A stretch of DNA of 64,000 nucleotides from an uncultured Victivallales bacterium (GCA_944390795.1 CALXRI010000008.1:1-64000); one strand, 5' to 3'. Positions 42,309 through 51,772 are shown, counted from the first letter of the stretch. Notes: generated by a model from the sequence alone, not told the origin. A program made the numbers and translations.

Positions 42309-43156
42309 CCCCCCTGCCCGAGGAGATCCGCCTGGCGGAGATTCTGCGTTCCCATGCGCCGCTCGGAATCGCATTTTCAGGCGGAGCGGACAGCACGGCG
42401 CTTGCCGTTTTCGCAGCGGAACATCTGAAACCTGGCGAAGTGCTCCTGATCCACGCATCCACGCCGCTTGTCCCCGGACGGGAAGGCATGCTCGTGCGGG
42501 AAATTGCGGATGCCTGGTCCATTCCGCTCAGAATCGTGCATGTCGACGTTCTGGCCGATCCCGCGGTCCGGGCAAATGATTCCATGCGCTGCTATCACTG
42601 CAAAAAGCGCCTGATGACCGAATCGCTCCGCGCATTGCACGAGGCGGGCTTCGCCACTCTCTGCGACGGAGCCAACACCGATGACAATTCCGACTGGCGT
42701 CCCGGCATGAAAGCCGCGGCGGAACTCGGAGTCAGGCATCCCTTTCTGGAAGCCGGACTCGGAAAACGCCGGATCCGCCTGATCGCACGCCGTCTTGGAA
42801 TCGACGGCTGGATGATGCCGCCGTCCGCGTGCGCGGCATCCCGCTTCCCCTGCGGCACGCCGCTCAGCGAGAAGGAAATCAAGCGGGTCGTGAAGGCGGA
42901 ACGCCTTCTTGCGGAACGCTTCCATGTGCCGGATGTCCGGGTGCGGAGCCTTGCCGGAAGGACGGCATCCATTGAGGTCAGGGAAATTCAGCTGCGACGC
43001 ATTCTCCGTCTGGAGCCGGAAATCCGGAAACACCTGTCAGCCCTCGGGTTTCATGCAGTGACAATCGACCGCGCGGGCTACCGCCGGGGTGCGATGAACC
43101 GTGTCCCGCCCCCCGCATCAGGCAGAGAGACGAACGGTATGGAGCCTGGCTCCTGA
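42296..43156 (+). CDS. larE: ATP-dependent sulfur transferase LarE (nickel-pincer cofactor synthesis)
   Basis: The 286-residue PP-loop protein has S-G-G-A-D-S at 28-33 and R-C-Y-H-C-K-K (Cys 99 and 102). The LarE signature A-C-A-A-S-R-F-P-C-G-T carries Cys179 at the place of the sacrificial sulfur-donor cysteine of the Lactobacillus enzyme. The C-x-x-C plus Cys179 set resembles LarE forms proposed to hold a [4Fe-4S] cluster instead of sacrificing the cysteine; which applies here is inference. It converts pyridinium biscarboxylate adenylate to the thiocarboxylate precursor. A GGGGGA ribosome site fits the start at 42296; the ATG at 42305 would give an ATGA overlap. Confidence 0.88.
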   Translation: MFRMTPLPEEIRLAEILRSHAPLGIAFSGGADSTALAVFAAEHLKPGEVLLIHASTPLVPGREGMLVREIADAWSIPLRIVHVDVLADPAVRANDSMRCYHCKKRLMTESLRALHEAGFATLCDGANTDDNSDWRPGMKAAAELGVRHPFLEAGLGKRRIRLIARRLGIDGWMMPPSACAASRFPCGTPLSEKEIKRVVKAERLLAERFHVPDVRVRSLAGRTASIEVREIQLRRILRLEPEIRKHLSALGFHAVTIDRAGYRRGAMNRVPPPASGRETNGMEPGS

Positions 43157-43265
43157 ACAAAGTTTTTCCGCACCGGAGGGCAACTCTGCCGGGGATTGCT
43201 GCAACTCCGTCTCCTTTTCCGGCGGGACAGGCGGAAGCGTGCACTGCCCGTTTTTCTCCACGGCG

Positions 43266-44339
43266 TCAGTGTGAATGACGATGGTGGATGTCCGGCGTAT
43301 GTCCATGCACATGGACACAGGGTTCATGCACATGCTCGTGAGTATGCCAGCCGCGGACGGGAGGATCATGGACATGGTTATGATGCAGGTCGTCATGCAG
43401 ATGCGCATGATTGTGCTTCAGGAACTCATGCTGATGCACATGCCGGTGCTTCTCCCGGACGGCAAGCCAGACGCCGCACGCCATGAGCGCCGCGCTGAAC
43501 AGAAAAATCCGTCCCGGCAGCTCATGCAGAATGACAACAGAGAGCAGCACCCCCATGAACGGCGCGGCGGCATAACAGGCGCTGGTCCTGGACGCGCCGA
43601 GATGCCGCTGCGCCTTGACGTAGCAGAAAATGCTCAATCCGTAGGCGACAAATCCCAGCAGAAGACTCAGAACAACAGGAACAAACGATTCCGGGAAAGG
43701 ATCGCCGAACAGCAGGGCCAGCAGAAACGCCGTGCCTCCGGAGCCGAATCCCTTCACGATGACAATCTGCGCGGGCGACTTTTCCGACATGTTCCGGGTG
43801 CAGTTGTTCTCCATTCCCCAGCATCCGCATGCGGCGAGAACCAGCAGGGATCCGCCGGAAAAACTCCATGCGCCGGAAGAGGAGGCGTCAAGACTCAGAA
43901 GAATGCTCGCCGCGGTAATGACGACGATGGAACACCACATGCGCCGTCCGACGGCTTCATGGAAACACAGCCATGCAATCAGCGAGGTCGCCGCCATTTC
44001 AAAGTTGAACAGCAGAGACGCATTCGCCGCGCTTGTCAGCCGGAGCCCCCACATCAGGAGAAAAGGCGCAAGCACATCCAGAAGAATCATGGAAAGCGTC
44101 CACGGCAGTTCCCCGCGGGACAGCGGAGCCTCGGTTGTCCCCTCGCCCGTCAGAAAATGAAGCGCAAGCATTCCCAGACCCGCGCCGAGATAGAGAAAGG
44201 CGACCATGAACATCGGGGAAATCCCGGAAAGCAGCAGTTTGGAAAGCGGGGCGTTCAAGCCGAACAGAAGCGCGGCAAGAAGCGCCAGCAGCACGGGAGC
44301 ATGCCTCCCCGTTCTGGATTTTCGTTCTCCCAAAAACAT
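43266..44339 (-). CDS. EamA/DMT-family transporter with histidine-rich C-terminal tail
   Basis: From the ATG at 44339 the protein has 357 residues: ten transmembrane helices in two EamA repeats (about 12-150 and 160-290), then a cytosolic tail of 61 residues with 23 histidines arranged as H-x-H runs, ending H-H-R-H-S-H. Such tails bind Ni, Co or Zn and usually mark a metal transporter or metal sensor. It converges on larE, whose pathway consumes nickel. A metal role is inference; EamA proteins more often move amino acids or other metabolites. Its own promoter is visible at 44371-44398. Confidence 0.85.
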   Translation of the reverse strand: MFLGERKSRTGRHAPVLLALLAALLFGLNAPLSKLLLSGISPMFMVAFLYLGAGLGMLALHFLTGEGTTEAPLSRGELPWTLSMILLDVLAPFLLMWGLRLTSAANASLLFNFEMAATSLIAWLCFHEAVGRRMWCSIVVITAASILLSLDASSSGAWSFSGGSLLVLAACGCWGMENNCTRNMSEKSPAQIVIVKGFGSGGTAFLLALLFGDPFPESFVPVVLSLLLGFVAYGLSIFCYVKAQRHLGASRTSACYAAAPFMGVLLSVVILHELPGRIFLFSAALMACGVWLAVREKHRHVHQHEFLKHNHAHLHDDLHHNHVHDPPVRGWHTHEHVHEPCVHVHGHTPDIHHRHSH

Positions 44340-44370
44340 GATCCCGCCCTCTCCGGCTCTCTCAGCGGAG

Positions 44371-44398
44371 AATATAGCAGTGTTTCGGAAAAAGGCAA
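44371..44398 (-). promoter_or_regulatory. Promoter of the His-tailed transporter gene
   Basis: On the minus strand TTGCCT, a 16-base spacer and TATATT lie 31 bases before the ATG. A 7-bp stem (44425-44431 with 44443-44449) right after the GH20 gene may separate it from the glycan operon. Confidence 0.55.
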
Positions 44399-44449
44399 GC
44401 GCCGGACGGGAAACGCCGGTCCGCAGCCCGGCGCATCCCGCACCGGGCT

Positions 44450-45940
44450 TCAGTACAGGTAATGCGGATGGGTTCCGGCATCCACCTGGAGCTGGCTCCA
44501 CCCGGTTCTTTCATATTCGACAGTCCCCATGTCCCAGCCGATCTGCCGGACATGCATGCTGCAGGAAAGGCGCGTGGAGTTCGTCACGCATCCGGCCTTT
44601 GCGGGATTCCATGCGGCATTGGCGCCGGTGACGCCGATCGCAAGGAAATGGAAATCATGGAACATGTGCCAGGTCGTCACCAGCATTCCGTGAAGTCCCT
44701 CCTTCTCCGCCATCCTGCCGAGACTGCACATGCCGTCTTCATTGAACCACGGACAGACCAGGACGTCGAATTTCTCCTTCTTGAAGAATTTCGCCGTGGG
44801 CCAGTCCGGTTCGGGGTCTTCCGGCTTCTTTTTGTAATCATACTGCCAGTCGGCGATGATGATATCCTTCGGCAGCTCCCGGTACAGTTCGCCGAGCTTC
44901 AGCTCCGGCTGTCCGCAGACGATGTATCCCTTCCAGCGTTCGTCGCCGCGCTCCAGCAGCATGTCGTGCCACATGATGACTTTCGCGCCGCGCTCTCTGA
45001 ACAGATCGCGGTAATAGACGATGTGATCGCGGACAAGGTCCTTGAGGACGGCTTTCCGGCAGTCGCGGCAGGTGGCGATGTTGTCCGCCTCGTCGCATCC
45101 GATGTGGAAGAACGGCGGAGAGTCGAATAGTTCGTACAGCTCCAGAACGAGATCGGTCTGGATGCGCCGCACATGCGGATTGCTGAGACACCAGGTCCAG
45201 CCGTCCGGTTCAAACAGCGCCTGAAGAGCCGGATTGCAGTCCAAAATCGCGTGTTTGCCCGTCATCGCGCGCGCTCCGGAAGCGTGCCCGAGCAAATTGA
45301 ACTGCGGAATCAGCGTGATTCCGAGCTCCTTCCCGAGCTCCACCAGACGTCTGATTTCGTTCCTGCTGATCTTTTTATCCGCCCAGCAGAACTCCGGATG
45401 GGAGGCGAACGGAAAGACCCCCCAGGATTCAATCACCGCATAATTGTATTTGTGATACGCCGCGATCCGGAGCATCTTCTCAATGTCCCAGAGCGGAGTC
45501 TCCGGAAAAATGCAGAGATGAATCCCGCGGAACTCCAGCGCAGGCTCGTCATTGATTTCGCAGGGGACCAGGAAATAACCCTCCGTTTTTTCCGTTCCGC
45601 GCCGGACCTCCGCGAGCTGACGGAGCGTCTTGAACGCGTTCATGACGCCCGCAAGATCCCCGGCCGCGATCCGGAGCTGTTTTTCCGAAACCCGGATCCG
45701 GTAGGCGCCGTCTCTCCATTTTCCGGCGGCGGCATTCCGTTTCCATGTGATCGCGGGGCGGACGTTCCAGTAGGAACGGCACAAAGCCTCCGCCTTTTCC
45801 TCCACGCCGGCGGAATCCGCCACCTGAAGGGTGATTCCGCAGCGATCCTGAAGCAGATATTCCGCTCCGTCCCGGAATCTGCACTCCTTCGGGACGGGGA
45901 TCAGGCGGTCGGTAAGAATTTTGACTTCACGGGCATCCAT
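44450..45940 (-). CDS. GH20 beta-N-acetylhexosaminidase
   Basis: The protein has 496 residues: an N-terminal GH20b-type domain (about 8-130) and a TIM barrel (about 135-450). The catalytic pair sits in F-F-H-I-G-C-D-E-A-D-N (Asp283, Glu284); the Asp orients the substrate acetamido group that acts as nucleophile. F-R-G-I-H-L near 137 and I-P-Q-F-N-L-L-G-H at 211-219 are usual barrel strands. It removes terminal beta-GlcNAc or beta-GalNAc. No signal peptide is seen, suggesting action on imported oligosaccharides. It is the last gene of the minus-strand cluster; AAGGAG lies before its ATG. Confidence 0.9.
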   Translation of the reverse strand: MDAREVKILTDRLIPVPKECRFRDGAEYLLQDRCGITLQVADSAGVEEKAEALCRSYWNVRPAITWKRNAAAGKWRDGAYRIRVSEKQLRIAAGDLAGVMNAFKTLRQLAEVRRGTEKTEGYFLVPCEINDEPALEFRGIHLCIFPETPLWDIEKMLRIAAYHKYNYAVIESWGVFPFASHPEFCWADKKISRNEIRRLVELGKELGITLIPQFNLLGHASGARAMTGKHAILDCNPALQALFEPDGWTWCLSNPHVRRIQTDLVLELYELFDSPPFFHIGCDEADNIATCRDCRKAVLKDLVRDHIVYYRDLFRERGAKVIMWHDMLLERGDERWKGYIVCGQPELKLGELYRELPKDIIIADWQYDYKKKPEDPEPDWPTAKFFKKEKFDVLVCPWFNEDGMCSLGRMAEKEGLHGMLVTTWHMFHDFHFLAIGVTGANAAWNPAKAGCVTNSTRLSCSMHVRQIGWDMGTVEYERTGWSQLQVDAGTHPHYLY

Positions 45941-45983
45941 GAATCGCTCCTTGTTTTTTCAGTTTTTCCGCGGCATCCGTCTC

Positions 45984-47066
45984 TCAGACCCGCGCGGGCA
46001 TGCCGGATGCGATGCTGCTGTAACAGGCGTTCATGCAGTCGATGGTCCGGCGGTGCCAGCGGAGATTGATCTTCGGCTCCTTGTGATTGCGGATGCAGTC
46101 GACGAACTCGTCGATCAGCCCCACCCACTCGTCAAAATAGGTGTACTGAACCGTGTAGCGGTCGTTCGGCGCGCCGTTGTGGTAAACGTTCGGACCGAAG
46201 CAGTCGCAGACGATCGAACCCTTTTCGCCGGTCACGGTGACATTGACCTCCATGCGTTTCGGGAAGACCTCCCAGCCGGGCGCGGGAACCTTGAGGCGCT
46301 CCTCCATGCGCGACCAGGACGGATCGAACAGAAACGCCGTGCCGTCCTTCATTTTTCCGTTGACAAGCAGCATGTCCTCAACCGGAATGTCGGGGCGGAG
46401 ATTCGGCGCCACAGCCGAATAGACGAAATCGAAATCCGAACCAGTCAGCCAGCGGATCAGGTCGAAGATGTGCGGATGGTCGCAGAGCGCGCCGCCGCGG
46501 AAGCGCGGATCGCCCTCTTTCAGCGGAACACGCTTTCCGTAGCTCGCCTCCGGAACCCCCTGCCAGGGAAACGCCCAGACGGGAGAAAGCGTGATGTTGG
46601 TCGCCTGCACGGAGAGAATTTTCCCGATTTCGCCGTCGGCGATCAGCTTCTGCAGACGCTTCACGACGGGATTGTAGTGCATCTCCAGTTCAATCTGGCA
46701 GACGATCCCCGCCTTGTCAACGGCCTCGATCATCTCGTCATACTCCTTCGGATCGAAGGTCGGGATCTTCATGGAAAGGATGTGAACCCCGCGTTTCGCG
46801 CAGTCCAGAACCTGCGCCAGATGTTTTTCATTGGCGGAGGCGAGCACGACGGCTTCGATGTCGGGATGCTTCTCGAACATCTCCTCCGCACTGAGATAGC
46901 AGGGAACTCCGTTGTCGTAAAGGTCGTACACGTCTTTGGCGGCCTGATCCTCGGCGCAGGAGGCGACCCAGTCGAGCTTGGAGTTCTCGCGCAGCGTCTG
47001 ATAGTATTTGCGCGTATGACCGTGGGTAAGGGACATCATTGCGATTTTGACCGGCTTCATTTTCAT
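45984..47066 (-). CDS. Gfo/Idh/MocA family oxidoreductase
   Basis: The protein has 360 residues. An N-terminal Rossmann domain (K-I-A-M-M-S-L-T-H-G-H-T; the usual glycine-rich loop is altered to S-L-T-H-G-H) is followed by the V-L-A-S-A-N-E-K-H segment and an alpha/beta C-terminal domain with G-G-A-L-C-D-H-P-H-I-F-D-L-I. These enzymes oxidise or reduce sugars with NAD(P). The start overlaps the end of the 246-residue protein gene (ATGA), so the two proteins are probably made in step. The substrate is unknown but lies in an N-acetylhexosamine setting. Confidence 0.87.
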   Translation of the reverse strand: MKMKPVKIAMMSLTHGHTRKYYQTLRENSKLDWVASCAEDQAAKDVYDLYDNGVPCYLSAEEMFEKHPDIEAVVLASANEKHLAQVLDCAKRGVHILSMKIPTFDPKEYDEMIEAVDKAGIVCQIELEMHYNPVVKRLQKLIADGEIGKILSVQATNITLSPVWAFPWQGVPEASYGKRVPLKEGDPRFRGGALCDHPHIFDLIRWLTGSDFDFVYSAVAPNLRPDIPVEDMLLVNGKMKDGTAFLFDPSWSRMEERLKVPAPGWEVFPKRMEVNVTVTGEKGSIVCDCFGPNVYHNGAPNDRYTVQYTYFDEWVGLIDEFVDCIRNHKEPKINLRWHRRTIDCMNACYSSIASGMPARV

Positions 47067-47803
47067 TTCTCCTCCGCAAAGCGTGCGGGTGTTCCGTTTT
47101 TCTCACTGGCAAGGGTCTCTTCCGTCAGGCGGACCAGTCTTGCGCCGGCCTTGTTCCAGGCTTCGGCGAGTTCCGGCTGCCGGAGCACTTCAAACGCCGC
47201 GCGGATCAGAAGAATCTCCGCGTTGGAGAAGCCGAAGAGTTCCGTGTCGATGTCGGTGTAGCGTTTTTCCCCGCCCGCGGTGAACTGGTAGATCGACGAC
47301 TGCGGCACCTGGGTGTCCACCACGCGGTCGCAGGCGATGCCGCGCCGGGCGATGATTTCATGACGGTCCATCTCCGCCGTTCCGGGAGGCAGCGCAGCGG
47401 AACACTCAACGCTGCAGCTCTTGCCGTCGGCGAGCTTGACGATGACATTGGCGGTTTTCCCGCCGGTCACGGCAAACGCGGAAACAATCGGGGATTCTCC
47501 GAGGTATTCGCAGAGATCCAGTTCGCGATAGAGCAGTTTTTCCAGAGACTGCTCCGCGCTCATCGATGCGAAGCGGAGAGTCGAAACATCTTCCAGGGTT
47601 TTGCCGTCAATGAGTTTTTTCAATTCGACGAAACGGCGTTCCGGACGCCATGGAAGAAGCGTCGCAGTCGTACCGTTTTCCAGTTTGAGCGCGGCATCCG
47701 CGCCGATGCTGTCCGGAGCGGTTGCAACGAGCGTGCCGTCGGACTTGACGGCGTACTTGTCGCGCAGCCATTGCAGGGCCTTGTTCATTTCCACAAGATT
47801 CAT
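47063..47803 (-). CDS. Unknown protein, 246 aa, coupled to the Gfo/Idh oxidoreductase
   Basis: I do not recognise a family. It has no signal peptide or membrane segment. The middle (about 115-195) is beta-rich with V-I-V-K-L-A-D-G-K and a polar run D-R-H-E-I-I-A-R-R-G; the end (200-240) is helical. That second half is somewhat like the C-terminal, Rossmann-less domain of Gfo/Idh proteins, so it might be an accessory or second subunit of the enzyme encoded next. The gene has AAGGAG before its ATG and a 4-base overlap with the oxidoreductase gene. Confidence 0.75.
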   Translation of the reverse strand: MNLVEMNKALQWLRDKYAVKSDGTLVATAPDSIGADAALKLENGTTATLLPWRPERRFVELKKLIDGKTLEDVSTLRFASMSAEQSLEKLLYRELDLCEYLGESPIVSAFAVTGGKTANVIVKLADGKSCSVECSAALPPGTAEMDRHEIIARRGIACDRVVDTQVPQSSIYQFTAGGEKRYTDIDTELFGFSNAEILLIRAAFEVLRQPELAEAWNKAGARLVRLTEETLASEKNGTPARFAEEK

Positions 47804-47829
47804 TCTGAGCTCCTTGTTGTTTTGTGCTC

Positions 47830-48687
47830 TTAAAAGGTATCGGCAATCGGGAAACAGAGCTGTTTGCGCTCCAGAAGTTCCGCGATCCGTTTCATGATTT
47901 TTGTTCCGTCCGCCTGAAGATTCACCATGATTTTATTGGCGTCGTGCCCGCCCTGAACGGGAAGAAACGCATTCACCGGATGCGCCGGATCCGTCGAATA
48001 GGCCTCCAGCAGACGATCCTTCCGGTAGAGGAAATAAGTCCGGTCCTCCAGAACCCATTCATGCTCCGGATCGGCAAAAAGCTCCAGCCAGGTTTTCGGG
48101 GAACGGACGCATTTGCCGTTGAACGAAACGCCCCGGGAATAGATCCTCTGAATCCGGCGCAGAGTCTTTTCCGTGTCATTGCGCGCCGGACGTTTTCCCC
48201 GCAGGACGTCAAGCGCGGATTCTCCGGCATCCGGCCGGAAGGCGTTCCGTTTCGGGAAATCCTCCGTGCGGATTTCCCGCGTCCGGTCCGGTTCGCAAGG
48301 ACGCCATGCGCGGGAAAGATAGACGCCGGGCTTGTCCGTGTAAAGCGGCATCATCGGACAGGACGGGTAATGTTCCCGGCAGTCGGCGAGCGCGAACTCC
48401 TGAAGTTTCCCCGCATATCCGCGTCCCCGGAAAGCGGGATCGACTCCGACATCGCAAAGTCCCCCGCAGGCTGTGACGCTCCCGTCCAGCAGAAAGCGGT
48501 ATTCATGAATCCCGACAGTCCCGATCCTCCTGCCGTCCAGCACGGCGCAGAAGAGCCTGAGATCATAGGGAAACGAGCGCATGCCGCGCGCCAGACGCAC
48601 TTCCCAGAAATCGGGAAAGCAGCGCAGGAGCAGCGGGACGAGTTCGTCGAAACGCGAAAGCGGAAACCTTTGGATGAAGTTCGCCAT
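47830..48687 (-). CDS. GNAT N-acetyltransferase, two-domain
   Basis: The protein has 285 residues. The N-terminal GNAT domain shows the acetyl-CoA loop G-R-G-Y-A-G-K-L after the strand L-C-D-V-G-V-D-P-A-F-R. A C-terminal part of about 150 residues follows, as in Eis-like proteins. In this cluster it might acetylate an amino sugar, but the acceptor is not evident. It lies 6 bases after the SIS-domain gene and lacks a clear ribosome site of its own, so translational coupling is likely. Confidence 0.82.
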   Translation of the reverse strand: MANFIQRFPLSRFDELVPLLLRCFPDFWEVRLARGMRSFPYDLRLFCAVLDGRRIGTVGIHEYRFLLDGSVTACGGLCDVGVDPAFRGRGYAGKLQEFALADCREHYPSCPMMPLYTDKPGVYLSRAWRPCEPDRTREIRTEDFPKRNAFRPDAGESALDVLRGKRPARNDTEKTLRRIQRIYSRGVSFNGKCVRSPKTWLELFADPEHEWVLEDRTYFLYRKDRLLEAYSTDPAHPVNAFLPVQGGHDANKIMVNLQADGTKIMKRIAELLERKQLCFPIADTF

Positions 48688-48693
48688 GAAGTG

Positions 48694-49452
48694 TTACAGA
48701 CTCTTGACCAGCGGTTTGTATTTTTTGAGATAGGCGGCGTTCTTCTCGTCCCCGCCGGGCGTGTTGGCGCTGTTCCAGACAGGCGGAACGACGCCGCGTT
48801 CCACACAGATCCGGACCGTTTCGATTTCCAGCAGGTGCGCGATCGTGAAATCGACCAGGTTGGAAACCGGCGCAATGGGCGTATCCAGCCCGGGAACGTT
48901 CACGATCGCGTCGCCGACGGGATTGTAGTCGTCGATGCACACGTCCGCGAAGTCGAAGAGATTTTTTCCGGACGGATGACGGATGAAGTGATCCGCAGGC
49001 ATTTCGTTCTGCCAGCAGGAACTTGCCACGGCGATGATCTTCACGCCGCGCCTTTTCGCCTCCATCGCCGCATCGATCGTCGCGGGATTGATCCCGATGT
49101 TGTGGAAAATAATCAGGAGATCGTCCTTTTGGAGATCATAGTATTTCACGATCGACGCGCCGAAGTTCACGGTCCGCTCCAGTTCCAGATACTTCAGCGC
49201 CTGATTGAAGACGGAGAGCGCGGTTTCCATGATCGGATTGATGTTGGCAAGTCCGCCCGCGCGGAAGAACATCTCGCCCATTGCCAGCGTGGTATGCCCG
49301 CCGCCGGCGTAAACGTTGATGAGTTTGTCCTCGCAGATCGCATCCGCCATCATAGAGGCCGCCTTGTGAATATTGCCGCCCTGTTTTTCGACGACCTCGC
49401 GGATGTTGGCGAACGCCTTTTCGACGTAACCGAAGTCATTGATTTCAGACAT
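48694..49452 (-). CDS. SIS-domain (UPF0309-like) sugar-phosphate binding protein
   Basis: The 252-residue protein has the sugar isomerase phosphate loop I-N-V-Y-A-G-G-G-H-T-T-L-A, then E-M-F-F-R-A-G-G-L and a second half with I-I-F-H-N-I-G-I-N-P and I-I-A-V-A-S-S. Proteins of this group bind or isomerise phosphorylated amino sugars, and some act next to N-acetylmuramic or N-acetylglucosamine pathways. No etherase signature is seen. It is positioned between the GH89-like gene and the GNAT gene. A role on GlcNAc-phosphate is inference. Confidence 0.85.
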   Translation of the reverse strand: MSEINDFGYVEKAFANIREVVEKQGGNIHKAASMMADAICEDKLINVYAGGGHTTLAMGEMFFRAGGLANINPIMETALSVFNQALKYLELERTVNFGASIVKYYDLQKDDLLIIFHNIGINPATIDAAMEAKRRGVKIIAVASSCWQNEMPADHFIRHPSGKNLFDFADVCIDDYNPVGDAIVNVPGLDTPIAPVSNLVDFTIAHLLEIETVRICVERGVVPPVWNSANTPGGDEKNAAYLKKYKPLVKSL

Positions 49453-49471
49453 TCTGGATTTCCTTTCCTTT

Positions 49472-51772
49472 TCAGGATAAAATTTGCTCCGCCGCGGCGG
49501 AGAGCTGTTTCAATGTGGAAGAAAGCGCGCGCGCGGCTTTCTCGTGATCCGGTGCAAGCTCCGAAAGCGGAGTTGCATAGAACTTGTCCTGAATGGCTTT
49601 TTCCCGCGCGTCGAAATCCGCCGGGAACCTCCATTCGGAACGGTCGCCGGAACGGATTTTCCCCGCGATCCATTCCGAAAGGGCCCGCATCTCAGGCAGA
49701 TACACACCCCGGAACAGTTCGCTGATGTAGGAACGGCAGTAGCTGTTTTCCGCATTTCCCTTGAGCGTCCGCTCGAAATCCGGATTGGTTCTGTGCTTCT
49801 GCTCCAGAAGTCTGAGCGAATCATGGAGACTGTAATCCTCGTGCGCGTCAAGAAGCGCGCTTTCCAGCTCGACCGTCGTCAGAAGAGCCTGGAGCAGATT
49901 CAGCACTTTCCCGGAAGCGCATTTTTTCCCGCGCCACGCCTCCATGGAGAGTCCCAGTTTTGCAAACGCGTAACTCTGCACGCGCGAAACGATCGTCCGC
50001 GCCAGATCGATGCGGTCCCGGCGGAGAAAGACACTGTCCTCCGGAACTTTCAGCGCGGCGAGGAGACGGAAAATCTCCGGTGCGCCCCCGATTTCCGGGT
50101 CCAGAAGCCTGTACTGGCGGCGCAGTTTGTCAAGCATGTCATCAGACAGATTGAACGACGGTCCGTCCAGGCGGATGCGGAACAGCATGTCCGAGAACGA
50201 ACAGGGCAGATCCGTGTGATCCTGCGGCCCGAACCATCCGATCAGCTTCGCAAGCGTCATGGCTTTTTCCCAGACGGGAAGCATGACGGAAGCGCATTTC
50301 CCGTAACGCCGTTCGCAGAAGCCCGGCAGAAAATCCTTCAGCTTTCCGTTTGCGGGGTTCCACGCATTGGCGGACATGTAGTCCAGCATGAGGGTGTCCG
50401 TATGCGAACATTCCGGCCAGTAGACCAGACCGCGGCACATCGGATCCGCCGCCGCGAGAGGCAGCCGCCGTTCGATGATGTCATAGTTCCCGCGGATCTC
50501 GTTCGCCGGTTCATAGGCGTGGAAAATGCCGAAAATCCACGGGAATTTCCCCATGATTCCCCAGTTGGTGAAATTGTGAATCTCGTCGGTCGTGTCGGAT
50601 GTATAATCGAAAATCAGCGTGTGCTCCGGATCGAGCTCCTCCACGAGCGAGCGCACTTCCTCATTCGACCAGTACATGCAGAAGTCCCAGGTTCCGATCA
50701 GGAGCGGCGCCAGCGGATATTTTTCGCGCAGCTTCGCGATGATGCGCCGGTAGGTGTAGAGTTTCATCTGGTGATTGGACGCGTGATCGGTGTAGCACTG
50801 ACGTTCGGCGAGCCCGATCGTGTGGAAGATCTCCGGCGCGCCGTATTCGCGGATATGCGTTTCGGTCAGCTTGAAATAGTTGTCGAGATTCGCGTCCTTG
50901 CGGATGTCCCAGACCAGTCCCGTTTTTTCACTGTAGCCGGCAGTCGCCTGCGGAAGAAAACCCGGTTTGACCTTGTTCAGGAAATCATACGGCGTCCGGC
51001 TGTACCAGTGCGTCATGGTTCCTACGTCCTCGGGATGCAGCAGATCGCGCTCCCGGGCGTAGGCGAGAATTTTCTTCCGGAGCTCGCCGCGGTATTTCAG
51101 GCTCCAGAAGAGATTCCGGTCGTCGTAGGAGCGGGCCTTCGACTCCGGGACCTCGTATCCCGGATATCGGACAATTTCCGGAAACGCCTTCTGGAACAGG
51201 TCGTCCAGCCCGATGCGGAGCATGAAGAAATTCAGGCGGCGCTTGAGAAGCCAGTCGATCTCGCGCTTCCACTCCGGAAAATCCCAGTGTTCCGCCTGAA
51301 AGCGGTTCAGGCTCCGGTGGGCGAAATAGCGCAGTCCGCGATACTCAAAACGGGGACGTTCCAGAATGTCAATTCCGGAAATCCTGATTTTCCTGTGCGC
51401 GGGAATCACATCGCCGTCCCAGAAATAGTGACAGTCCGCCTGCGATTCGAAAAAGTGATAGACGCCGTAAAGCAACGCGCGCGGCCTCCCGCCGGCGATG
51501 AAGAGCAGATTGCGCTTTCCGTCCTTTGCGGAGATCAGCTGATAGTCGTCCATATTGGTCCGGATCCGGAACTGCGGGATGACTTTTTCAATGATCTTCG
51601 CGTGCGCAAATGCGTTGACGGCATCGGATCCGAGAACGACCAGGTCGCTTTTCCCGTCATCCCTGGTAACGACGGGAAGCGTCTCCCCCGTGGATTTCTT
51701 CCAGATCGCGGCGAATTCCTCTCCGGCGATCCGGAAGACGCCCTGTTTTTTCGGAACAAGAATCTTAAGCAT
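49472..51772 (-). CDS. GH89-like alpha-N-acetylglucosaminidase family protein
   Basis: The protein has 766 residues. The N-terminal domain (about 1-95) resembles the GH67N/GH20b type (E-F-A-A-I-W-K-K-S-T-G). The V-Y-H-F-F-E-S-Q-A-D-C-H-Y-F-W-D-G region leads into a TIM barrel (about 130-470) with W-K-R-E-I-D-W-L-L and F-P-W-I-F-G-I-F-H. The tail has C-E-R-R-Y-G and a helical C-terminal domain. That order fits NAGLU (GH89), which removes terminal alpha-GlcNAc; GH67/GH115 alpha-glucuronidases are the alternative. I could not assign the catalytic Glu pair. No signal peptide; GGGGAGG lies before the ATG. Confidence 0.65.
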   Translation of the reverse strand: MLKILVPKKQGVFRIAGEEFAAIWKKSTGETLPVVTRDDGKSDLVVLGSDAVNAFAHAKIIEKVIPQFRIRTNMDDYQLISAKDGKRNLLFIAGGRPRALLYGVYHFFESQADCHYFWDGDVIPAHRKIRISGIDILERPRFEYRGLRYFAHRSLNRFQAEHWDFPEWKREIDWLLKRRLNFFMLRIGLDDLFQKAFPEIVRYPGYEVPESKARSYDDRNLFWSLKYRGELRKKILAYARERDLLHPEDVGTMTHWYSRTPYDFLNKVKPGFLPQATAGYSEKTGLVWDIRKDANLDNYFKLTETHIREYGAPEIFHTIGLAERQCYTDHASNHQMKLYTYRRIIAKLREKYPLAPLLIGTWDFCMYWSNEEVRSLVEELDPEHTLIFDYTSDTTDEIHNFTNWGIMGKFPWIFGIFHAYEPANEIRGNYDIIERRLPLAAADPMCRGLVYWPECSHTDTLMLDYMSANAWNPANGKLKDFLPGFCERRYGKCASVMLPVWEKAMTLAKLIGWFGPQDHTDLPCSFSDMLFRIRLDGPSFNLSDDMLDKLRRQYRLLDPEIGGAPEIFRLLAALKVPEDSVFLRRDRIDLARTIVSRVQSYAFAKLGLSMEAWRGKKCASGKVLNLLQALLTTVELESALLDAHEDYSLHDSLRLLEQKHRTNPDFERTLKGNAENSYCRSYISELFRGVYLPEMRALSEWIAGKIRSGDRSEWRFPADFDAREKAIQDKFYATPLSELAPDHEKAARALSSTLKQLSAAAEQILS

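Noticed and set aside
49472-51772. GH67 or GH115 alpha-glucuronidase
   Set aside because: The segment order after the N-terminal domain fits GH89 better, although the alternative is not fully excluded and confidence was lowered.
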